This document shows, one piece after another, positions 22,120 through 32,600 of a DNA stretch of 64,000 bases (the stretch's first letter is position 1; each line of letters begins with the position of its first letter). The DNA lies in NCBI GenBank assembly GCA_026182355.1, contig JAPFBL010000236.1, forward strand, positions 1-64,000, read 5' to 3'. The stretch comes from Hermatobates lingyangjiaoensis. Lineage: Eukaryota; Arthropoda; Insecta; Hemiptera; Hermatobatidae. The position numbers and the translations under genes were made by a program. The notes beneath the pieces were generated by a model. The model saw only the letters and a list, made by a program, of their open reading frames with translations, was not told the DNA's origin and did not search any database.

Positions 22120-25100
22120 ATGTCGGGATATTTGAAAATTAGAGAAGGTAAAGTATTTTTATTTTAAAATGAATTTATAATTGTTAGATTCATACGTTCA
22201 CGTCACATTTTGCTTTGAATCGTGCTTGAATATGATAATAACTGTTTGTAAAAACATATTTTTTTATCTATAGAAACTATTAAATATGAATGCTGTTCTA
22301 TTCAGATACGCATACTGTTTTTAATCCGCTTTAATAGTATTTATAATATTTATTCAGTTAAATATTTATACATTACCTTAATGATGTCTACAGTGTGCGA
22401 TAGTGATAATACCTTTTCAATAAAAATAAATTAAGCAAATGAAAATTTCAATTTGAACACAACGGTAACTTATTTTGACTATTCCAATCTTGAATAAAAT
22501 GTAATGAATATTTTTTTCCAGAAGAATGTGACTTGGTAAGCGACATAAAAGTTGAGGACGATCCTTATAATGTCCTGCGTCCAGGTAAACTTTTAGTTCA
22601 GTTATTGCTTTGAATAATATGTAATAGTCAGTTTAGTAAATGTGATAATACAGTAAACGCCTATAAAAAGAGAAATAAAGAATAAATTACAGCAACGACT
22701 TGATTTTATTGCACTATATTGCATGTATTATGTCAGTCAGTATGATTTGTTTAATATATTTTATTTTGAATGAGTGTTGGTTTTCAGGTGAAGACTGGAG
22801 AATGCATGCTGGTAGACTAAAGGATGTCCAAGTCAAACTCATTGACATTGTGAAATCAAAGTCTTTAATTAGTAATGATGTCCTAAAGGATGTGCAGAAC
22901 CTCAATCTATACCGAAAATTAGAATCTAATGAAATCAGAATAGTCAAGGAAGAGAACATAGCTAACGGGGAGATAAGAGCAAGAGGAGAGTGCGATGATG
23001 TCAGCAGGGATAACATAGCTAATACATCATCCATCAACATAAAGACAGAAGAGGATAATGAGGTAACAAACTGTGATACTTACCAGCCAATCAGTATAAA
23101 CACAAAATCAGAAAATGTTATGAAGTATGAACAGGACGATACTATATGTTACAATATAAAGGAAGAAGTCAGTGATGTGATAACAAGTAGTAACTGTTGC
23201 AATACTGTTAGCGTTTATGTGAAGGCAGAAGATGACATTGGTGTTTTTGAGACATTGGAGGAACCAACAGAAAATGCTCTGATGGAAAAAGATTTAAGAA
23301 CTATATTACCTTGTAGTGACGAAAGTGTAGGTCGATGTAATAGTAATAAAAAGAGAGGCTCTACAAAAAGACAGAGAAGAATTGTGAAAACTAGGAAGAC
23401 ATACATCAGGGAAGCTTATGCCACTGAAGATCTTTATAAGTGCTACTGTTGTCAACAGGAGTTCACTAAAGAAAGAGACTGGCAGCAGCATATGGGTATG
23501 TTCTTCAAATATGTAGGGTGTTTCCCCAAAAAATCTGACATTTCTAGAGATAATATTGCTAAAGAGATTATATCAGGAAAGGGAAGTATTGTAAAATGCA
23601 ATCAGTGTGATTATAGTTGCAAACGTCCACATGATATGATAAGACATTACGAAGGCCGTCACAGTCCACGTCGATTACAGTGTGGATTTTGTTCTACTAA
23701 GGTATTCTCGAGTGTTGTACTCTTGCAGCGTCACATATGTCGTTGTCATCGTCCAGGTGTTAGAGTCTTTCGCTGCCAACAGTGCGATTACAGTGTTGGT
23801 TCGAAGGGTTTGTTAGAACATCATATATTAACGGTTCACTTGAAAGAAAAGATGGTCCATAACAGGAGTAAAGATTTATTGAAATGTAATTTATGTAGCT
23901 ATTCGACAACTGACAAACATTACCTATCTGCTCATTTTAAGTCAAAGCATTCTGGAAAAAGAAACTGTTTAAGATATGACAATTGTTCGTATGAAGGAAA
24001 AACAAAACAATGGCTTTTGTGTCACAAAATTCCTAAAAATTGTGAGCTATTTTACAAATATACTTGTCAGCCATGTAATATGGCATTTAGATTTAAAAAT
24101 CTACTCGAAAACCACAGAAAATGGGAGCACTCTACTGAAGTCATTTTCAACTGTTCTTTTTGTAGTTATTCGAGTAACAGAAAAGATTTATATTTCAGTC
24201 ATTTGAATTTAAAACATACGAATCAATCAGAGTTTCAGTGTTGCCAATGCAAGAAGGTTTGTAAAAGTAGTGAATTGTTTGAGAAGCATGTTTACACTGC
24301 TCATAATCCATTTGACCTAACTTATTACTGTGACTTTTGCCCTTACAAGAGTGTCAGGAAACAGAATCTGCGACAGCATATTGAAGGGAAACATCGATAT
24401 GGAATATATAAATGTCGTGACTGCAGTTTTCAAACATCGTCTAGGAGAATATTAAGAGCTCATGTTATACGAATTCATAAAGGTCAAAAGAGTAAGTTTT
24501 GTTGTTTTTATTGTTCATATAAAACTAATCGTAGAGGTAATTTTATAATCCATATAGAGTGTAAACATCGATATGGAATATATAAATGTCGTGACTGTAG
24601 TTTTCAAACATCGTCTAGGAGAACATTAGGAGCTCATAGTATGCGAATTCATAACGGTCAAAAGAGTGAGTATTGTTGTTTTTATTGTTCATATAAAACA
24701 AATTATAGAAGTAGTTTTACAACGCATATAGAGTCTAAACATCGATATGGTTTATATAAATGTCGTGACTGCAGTTTTCAAACATCCTCAAGGAGAACAT
24801 TAAGAGCTCATGTTATGCGAATTCATAAAGGTCAAAAGAGTGAGTTTTGTTGTTTTTATTGTTCATATAAAACAAACATTAGAAGATGTTTTACAACGCA
24901 TATAGAGTGGAAACATGGATATGGAATATATAAATGTCGTGACTGCAGTTTTCAAACATCGTCTAGGAGATCATTAAGAGCTCATGTTAAGCGAAATCAT
25001 ACAGGTCAAAAGAGGGAGTTTTGTTGTTTTTATTGTTCATATAAAACAATTTATAGAAGTAATTTTAGAAAGCATATAGAGTGTAAACATCGATATGAAA

Positions 25101-25540
25101 TATATAAAAGTCGTGACTGCAGTTTTCAAACATCGTCTAGGAGAAGATTAAGGTCTCAGGTTAAGCGAATTCATAAAGGTCGAAAGAGTGAGTTTTGTTG
25201 TTTTTATTGTTCATATAAAACTAATCGTAGATGGTATTTTACAATGCATATGGAGTGTAAACATCGATATGGAATATATAAATGTCCTGACTGCAGTTTT
25301 CAAACATCATCTAGGAGAACATTAAGAGCGCATGTTAAGCGAATTCATAAAGGTCAAAAGAGTGAGTTTTGTTGTTTTTATTGTAAATATAAAACTAATC
25401 GTAGAGGTCATTTTACAACGCATATAGAGTGGAAACATCGATATGGAATATATAAATGTCGTGACTGTAGTTTTCAAACATCTTCTAGGAGAACATTAAG
25501 AGCTCATGTTAAGCGAATTCATAAAGGTCAAAAGAGTTAG
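22120..25540 (+). CDS. ZF3: short-type multi-C2H2 zinc-finger protein (947 aa)
   Basis: The only short-type gene that is intact throughout. Exons are 22120-22147, 22522-22584 and 22788-25540, with AG/GT borders, all phase 1, total 2844 nt. Residues 1-240 have no finger but carry psi-KxE motifs at K19 (IKVE), K116 (IKTE), K155 (IKEE) and K176 (VKAE), which suggests SUMO-dependent regulation. From about 247 come some ten divergent fingers. From about 572 to the end there are 174-bp finger-pair repeats: CRDCSFQTSSRR...HVKRIH alternating with CFYCSYKT...H...KH. Linkers (KGQKSEF, RYGIY) are not TGEKP. One finger near residue 805 has lost its first Cys and His. The stop (TAG) replaces a conserved Glu codon, cutting the last finger. 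Likely a nuclear DNA-binding protein; target unknown. Confidence 0.85.
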
Positions 25541-26509
25541 TTTTGTTGTTTTTATTGTTTATTTAAAACAAATTATAAAAGGAATATTACCAAGCATATG
25601 CAGAACCAACATATGTAGAGTGTCTGTTACTTGAACACTGTGAAATGAATACGTCTGGACTAGAGGAAGTGTCTGTATTGAAATATTATCTGTAGGTAAT
25701 AAGTGGCTTATTATTATGTAATCATGATTATCAAATTATGTAATTTTTAATTAGTGTTTGTTTTATTTGTATACAATTGTCCTTTTGTCTGTACACGAAG
25801 TGTTTAATACACTCAATTGAATTATTTGTGAGACCTTTAATTGTTCATTAACAAAGAGAACTTTGTCGGCTATTTTGCATTTCGTGGTGGAGGGTATGCT
25901 ATTTCACATGAACCCATGTCTGTCATAATAGTGTGTAAATTTCAATGTCAAAGTATATGTGTTAGGTTTATAAGGTTTTATTAGGTTCGTATTGGCTTTC
26001 CCCTTAGTGCTAGACTAAGGTGTGACACAGTTGTTATTTTGCTTTGTGGCTTGAGTTTTCATCACTAGTTCTAAATATTCTATTTGTCCTAATCAATGAA
26101 GACTGATTTTAAATGCATTCATCACTTGCTGGATCATGTTCTGTAATATACGCCTTAAAAGTTAAAAAATAATATATAGTTATTAGGGTCCAGGTTAGAT
26201 ATCTGGTTAATGTGCTCCATATCTAGAATATGTAGAATCATCGATAAAACAAAAAGCCCATTTGTAGCTGACATCACGGGTTACAGGATCGGTTACTCAA
26301 TCAAAGAATAAGATGTATTATACAACCAAAGGACCAGGTCCTTTTGTTACCTGATCTCCCTATCACAGTTTTACCTGAACATTGTCTAAGACATAATACT
26401 CCTACCCTCCTTAGGTGACATAGCAACTGTTGTAGAGGGTGTCCACTCTGTCTGGAAGCACATATATATTTCAATCAATAAAAATATTTAGAAATTATAT
26501 TGAATGTAA
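25541..26509. other. 3' flank of ZF3
   Basis: The first 75 bp are the former last finger and terminus beyond the premature stop (ending CATATGTAGAGTGTC). The rest is the conserved, non-coding 3' flank. No clear AATAAA close to the stop. Confidence 0.6.
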
Positions 26510-27000
26510 TTTCCATTATTTCAAGTGCTTAATTTGATGAGGCTTGCGAAGCTCAAGGAAAACCGATTGAATAGGTCAATATTGTTGTCAATTTCAGCAC
26601 ACTGACTGATATTGTGTTTTCTCAAGTGCTTTAGATTTGCAATCTTCATTGAGTATACTTTCTCTTTTAATATACCATAGAAAATGAAATTAAGGTAGTG
26701 GGTGTAGGACTGGTGAACAATGGGGACTATTGCACATGACCTGTTGGTCCAATCCAACCTGTTTTGATATTAAGACGTGTGCCCAGCTTTTCAGCCATAT
26801 CACGGATAATAGCAGAACAGATCGATGCTTTTTAGCGTGAAAGCTCTTTCGCTGCATCTCGGGGGCAACAACCCCAGCCAAAGATTGAGGCAAACAGCCT
26901 CCGAGGAGAACCGCGTGGAGCAATGCTTCCACGACCCAACATCACACACAAATACTTATATCTAACTCAAAAACAAGACCTTGCAAAACCAGAAAAAAAC
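26510..27000. repeat. Unit-specific spacer repeat, copy 2
   Basis: Copy of 7820-8335 with few differences. It contains CATCTCGGGGGCAACAACC and a minus-strand frame of 80 codons without recognised domain. Confidence 0.5.
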
Positions 27001-28370
27001 ACAAAGAAAATAATATACTGGCAATAAAATAAAGCTCTTTACGACTATAAAGAATACCACAAGCGCTGTTAGTACCAAAACTCAAAGGGAAAAAGCTTTT
27101 TCCTTTCAAATTTCTTTTTCCTCACTGGGGACCTTTGAAAGATTTCTTTGTGCGTTTTACTTTTTCTTCGATATCCGATCCATTCCCTTGTCCTTTTCTG
27201 CTTCTTGCAACACAACTGTAGGCTTATTATTGCTCTGAGAGCCGATAGACCATTCAAGGAATTCGTCCCCTGACCTTTCTTGATCAGAGACTGGGCCTAA
27301 CCAGCACTGTTAGACCCGGGGTCGACCCAGACATCGCGGCTTCTTCCGACCATCCCTATGGTATGGCGCTGGAATAAATAGAAGAGGTTCTCAAGAGGAG
27401 AGAGGGACAGAGGAATGAGGGGGAGTGTCCACCTGTGATGAAAAATGGGATAGAATTTGAATCTCAATTGCGGTGGCAGGTAAGCAGCCTGAGGGCGCCG
27501 ACCCTAGGGATCAAAATAAAGAATGGAAGGTTAATAATTCCTAGTAACACTATAAACTATGTCTAAAAACTATCCAACACTCAACTGACTCTAAACAAAT
27601 AGAAGTAAGAGTAACTATTTACCACAATAACATCTATTTGTCGCTACAACTACGAAAGCTCCCCAGCTTAGGAAGAAGATACGTTCCGAACGGTCGTTCG
27701 TAAGTTGCTTCAGTGCTATATTTAACATGGAATGTATGTTTAAAGTTTGTTATATAACCTGTATTGGTTTGTACTGAAAAATTAACATTTAATAGAATTA
27801 TATTCTCTATAAAGATATGTACATGTATAACTGGAGAGAATACTACATATGTTAGAGAGAGAGACATGTACGTACGTATGTACATGTACGTATTAAGACA
27901 AATAAAAGGATGTTTAGCGGCGGGAAAAAGCACAAGTCGGAAAAAGGTGCGCTATACAAAATCTAACTTACTGCATCTCTGTCCAAACATTTTTCGACAT
28001 ACCCGCAAAAAAGTCGTATGTACTGTTGTTCGTAACTCGAATGTTCGAAAGTAGGGGAGCGTCTGTACTTACTAATTTATGTAAAAATCTTGACGATAGC
28101 AATTATGTTAGAAATATTAAAGAACTTACATAACACTGTTTACGAAATTACGGCAATGTGCTAAAGAAGGAAGAAACAATCATGCAATTAGTGCTTAAGG
28201 AAGTACATCGTTTGACGATGAATACACTATGCTAAAGTATCATATTTACTGACATAGTTAGAGGAACAGTAACAGTATTATTAGCGTTAGGAAACAACAG
28301 TAAAATAATAAACTATACTCCTTTATCTTAAATTTAACACTGAAAGCATCTAAAACTAACTTTAGACATT
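27001..28370. other. Spacer, partly GC-richer, unrecognised
   Basis: 27120-27560 is GC-richer than its surroundings (GACCCGGGGTCGACCC, GAGGGCGCCGACCC), and may be inserted foreign or repeat DNA. 27830-27890 has ACATGTACGTACGTATGT-type simple repeats. The interval is present in pair 3 (43390-44740) but absent from pair 1. The two overlapping frames of about 97 codons (27634-27933 minus, 27764-28054 plus) have no recognisable domain. Confidence 0.4.
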
Positions 28371-29002
28371 AAGAGAAAAGTTACTACAACGACGTAGTAC
28401 TATTATACTATCTCAATATAAAAAGGAATGAATAATTTGTATGCGAAAGAAGTTATAAGTAATATTAATAAAGATTATAATAGAGAATATGATATAACAA
28501 TAACTAGAAACTAGTGGAGAATATAACTACTATGACAATAATATGAATAATAATAATACTAACAATAGCTATGATAATATCGGGTAAGTATACGTATCTG
28601 CAGTGAGCAGCGAAGGTCTAGGAAGTCTGGCAGCGGAGCGCCTCAGGTAGTCACGTGCGCTTGTCAACGGTCTCCAAGTCAAAATGCCCAAAGTTATGTC
28701 CCAGAGGTTGGTCCTTATATACTGTTTTCTGTATATAAGGCAAAAAAAAAATAGAAATAGCAGAACCAAATAAATTAGAAATAGAAAGGGAACAGGAGTT
28801 CACTGCAACGTGAGACTCATGTTTTCTGAAAATATTCTTATATCACAGAGGGACTGTGAAACCTCTATACCCTTTGGCGGAATAACAAGGCTTCGCTGGG
28901 CAGCGGGTAACTGGGACCGCACTCGTGGACCTACAAACTACTCTCCTATTGGTCCCCATCGTAACGAATCATATTCCTTTCCCCGGACAACTCACAGAAA
29001 AT

Positions 29003-29040
<38 letters not shown>
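28371..29040. repeat. Spacer repeat with right arm of the 8866 inverted repeat, then (TA)n
   Basis: Homologous to 8500-8820 and 9130-9350. The left arm seen at 8866-9040 is missing here. The block ends with a TA microsatellite at about 29004-29040. Confidence 0.5.
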
Positions 29041-29079
29041 TATGAATTGAATATATCGTTTAAAAAAACCAACACAAAG

Positions 29080-29300
29080 ATTGTCATAGACTTAAGTCAC
29101 GCATACATCGACAATCGTCCGTCATCTTCAGGAGACGAAATGACCCACTGAAAGGCAGTGTTTTGATACCGTTTGTCACCTGACTCCAGTGATGTAACAC
29201 TATAGAACTGAGTCGTGAGAACGTCTATTTTTATGATGGCATTGCTATAATTTAAATACATATATATCTGAATAAAAGGATTTCACTCCCATTCTCAATA
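29080..29300. repeat. PLE-associated box upstream of ZF4
   Basis: Third copy of the box (GACAATCGTCCGTCATCTTC, GGAGACGAAATG). About 340 bp further on lies ZF4 exon 1. Confidence 0.45.
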
Positions 29301-29639
29301 AACCATCCATGTTGTTTGCTTTCCTTATATATTCATTAAATATTGAATTCTACAAATCGAATTAAGAATCAGACATAATGAAGGTAAACAATCAAATTTA
29401 TTTACCAGGTGTTATAATAATTAGAAACAAGTCAGATATAATCACTTGATGTTATATTTATTTTATTTATATTTGGACTAGTATATATATTATTGATAAA
29501 CTATGCATTGAAAGAATATACAAAAGTAAGAACAGAATGTTTTTAATAATTAGTAGTAAAAAATTACAGTCGGTTTAGAGGAAAAATTCTGTCATACAAC
29601 ACTGTGTGAAACCTCCTCCTGTGTTGTTTATCGAATATA

Positions 29640-32600
29640 ATGCTGGAATATATGAAAATTAAAGAAGGTAAAGTGATTTTGGAATTGTTAGATTCATAAT
29701 TTCAGTCACATTTTGTCTTCAATCCTACTTGAAATAGCTCAAGAAATTTTCTATATTGGTTTATATATATATATAACTTATTAACTCTGAATCTATTCAT
29801 ATACGCATACCTAATTAAATCCATAATAATAGGATTTATAGTCTGTAAAATATATTTACCTATCTGCAATAGTAAATCAAACTATTGGAATACCTTATAT
29901 TTAACATGTCGGCTTACCAACATGTCTGCTGTTTATGATAATAGCATTTCAAGAACAATTAAGTAACACATAGAAATGTTCAATTCCAATACAACAGTAA
30001 ATTATTTCGTCTTTTCCAATCTTGAAAGAAGTGTAATTAATATTTTCTTCCAGAAGAATGTGACTGGGTGAGCGACATTAAAGTTGAGGACGATCCTTAT
30101 AATGTTCTACGTTCAGGTAAACTTGTATTTCAGTTATTTGTTTGAATAATAAGTAATATTCAGTTTAGTAATTGTGATTGCACAGTAAACGCCTATAAAG
30201 CGTATACACAGAGCAATAAATAATTATTGATTAATCGGACACTATTATTTTGAGAGGACGAAATACTTGTGTTCTCATAATGGACAATGTCATATATGTG
30301 CTGACAATGACTACTCTAATCTTTTAGACAAATAGTTCATAGGAAAATACATGAGTTATTTTTTTTTGTGTCACGTTTACTAAAGTTTTAAGGTCGGATA
30401 AAATATTATTACTAAACAGTCATGCAAACTTGTCGGCAGATACTACAACAAGTCCATTCCAGCAATGACTTGTTTTGGAATTAAATTTGTGGATGTTCCT
30501 TATGATGGACTGCGGTGAGGTGAACAATTTTTTTATTGACTCTTTGGTTTTGATTTCACTTGATATTAATTCAGTATGTTACTATTATATGTGCATTCAT
30601 TCACTGTGAGTTCTTTATATTGTATACTGGTTTTTAGGTGAAGAATGGAGAAAACATGCTGGTAGACTAAAGGATGTTAGAGTCAAACTTGTTGACATTG
30701 TGAAATCAAAGTCTTTGATTGGTAGTGATATCCTAAAGGCGGTGCAGAAACTCAATGGACACGGAGAACTGCAATGTAATGAAATCAGGAATGTCGAGTA
30801 TCAGAGCGTTGATAACTGCAATATAACAGGAAGAAGTGACTGCGATGATGTCAACAGGGATAGCATAGCTAATGCATTATGTAGAAAATTAAAGGCAGGA
30901 CACAGTGATGCTGTAGTTAAAGGTAAGAGTAACCATAGAATCAACATTAAGTTAAAATCATGAGACAATAGGTACGCTTTGTTATATGATATTATTCTGG
31001 AAACATTTTGCTAAATAAGGACTCAGGCGGACCATGATGATATCATCAAAGATGTATAGCTTGATAACTGATTCGGAGAACTTGAAAGAAATGATTGTGT
31101 TGAAACACAACAGTTCCTGTTGGGAGCTTAAATTCAAATGAAATTGAAATCAATTCACAATACCTACTTGCTATACCTGTATGTTTTCGAAATAAACATT
31201 TCTACGAAGTTAGGTCAAGACAGCTTAAAAGCCAATAGCTTCGCTTCTTCGTTGAATTTTCAGTTCATTCTAAACATAGCTATTAAGTTAGACAAACGCA
31301 AATCTAGTATCATAGTTTCAGCCTTTATGTCACATGGTGGTTGAGTTTACTTTGCTGGCATAATTTTGCGGACAAAGCGATAGACAGGAATGGTTTTATG
31401 ATGTGTGGATTCGGTTTCTTATTGTATGAAAAGTAAAGATAATTTTAAATGAATCGGTTATAAGCAATGTACGGAAAAACCTTTCTTTCATTTATATAGA
31501 TTAATTAATAATTAAATTGAAAATTAAAGACCAATATAAAACTTATTATTTATGTTTCAAATTGTTATACTTCAAAAAAAAAACCGAAAGGTTGGGATTG
31601 AGAGAGTTGAACTTGAAATTGATGAACTGGCCGAGTCCTGATAAATTTGAATTTTGTTTCTATGTCATGGTCATAGTTTTGTTAATATATATATATAAAA
31701 ATTTCACATAAACACGTGAAATAACAATCAATGATCAAAGCTCAATAAGAAATGGGACCGTGTAATAGAAACGAAACTAAAATTTATCGGGACTCGGTCA
31801 GTTCTTCAGGTTCGAATTAAACTCTCATTGCCAACGTTTCAGTTTTTATTTAAAACCTTTTTCATAGGCAGAAGTATATATTTTGAAACAGAATAACTAG
31901 GTATTACATTACAAATTATTTTACAAAGAAAATGAGTCCGTGGATTTTCTTTGTAAAATAATTTGTAATGTAATACTTAGTTTTTCTGTTTCAAAATTTA
32001 TACTTCGGCCTATGAAAAAGGTTTTAAATAAAAACCGAAACGTTGGTAATAAGGGTTTAATTTGAACCTGAAGAACTGACCGAGTCTCCATAAATTTTAG
32101 TTTTGTATATATATATAGTTCAATATAGACAAAGAATCATAGAGATCAAAAGAATACACTTACAGTCTCTAATTTTCGGTTTGAACCGTCCTCAGGGGAG
32201 ATAAGAGAGGGAAACACGCTGTGTTCTTTTAAATTAGGTTTTTATTTACATTGTTCTTTTAAAGTAGGGCTGATGAACCAGTATTCTTGATAATCCGACA
32301 CGAGGATATTTCAAAAGATCGACTCGAAAATTATTATAAGCCCTTTTATGATGTTAATAAAAAAAATCTGGAGTGGCCTACACTCAACTTTACAATAAGT
32401 AAACTTAATATCAATCTTCTTTGGCATATAATATATAATGTCTCATTTAAGCATAATATAATCATCTAAATAGAGATGTTTATTAGTCTTTCATTCCTGA
32501 GGTAGTACAGATAGTGATTGTCAATATACAATATAATATATAATAAATATTATTCCTCTTATATGTCGTATAAGTCAATAAATTATTTAAATTTGTCCTT

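Noticed and set aside
22714..23040. Minus-strand frames of 60-108 codons opposite exon 3 starts in all ZF genes
   Set aside because: They are antisense shadows of the conserved exon and change wherever the sense codon changes.
24413..25530. Regular 174-bp direct repeats considered as satellite or CRISPR-like array
   Set aside because: Each unit is two coding C2H2 fingers with open frame; there are no short repeats with unique spacers.
26690..26932. Minus-strand 80-codon frame in the spacer repeat (also 43078)
   Set aside because: The pair 1 copy is frame-broken and no domain is recognisable. Treated as repeat.
27634..28054. Two overlapping frames of about 97 codons, also present at 44021-44441
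   Set aside because: Conservation is explained by the recent 16.4-kb duplication. No domain, overlapping opposite strands, simple repeats inside.
31138..31344. 68-codon frame MKLKSIHNTY... (also 47507)
   Set aside because: It overlaps an antisense Helitron fragment and is broken in the ZF2 copy.
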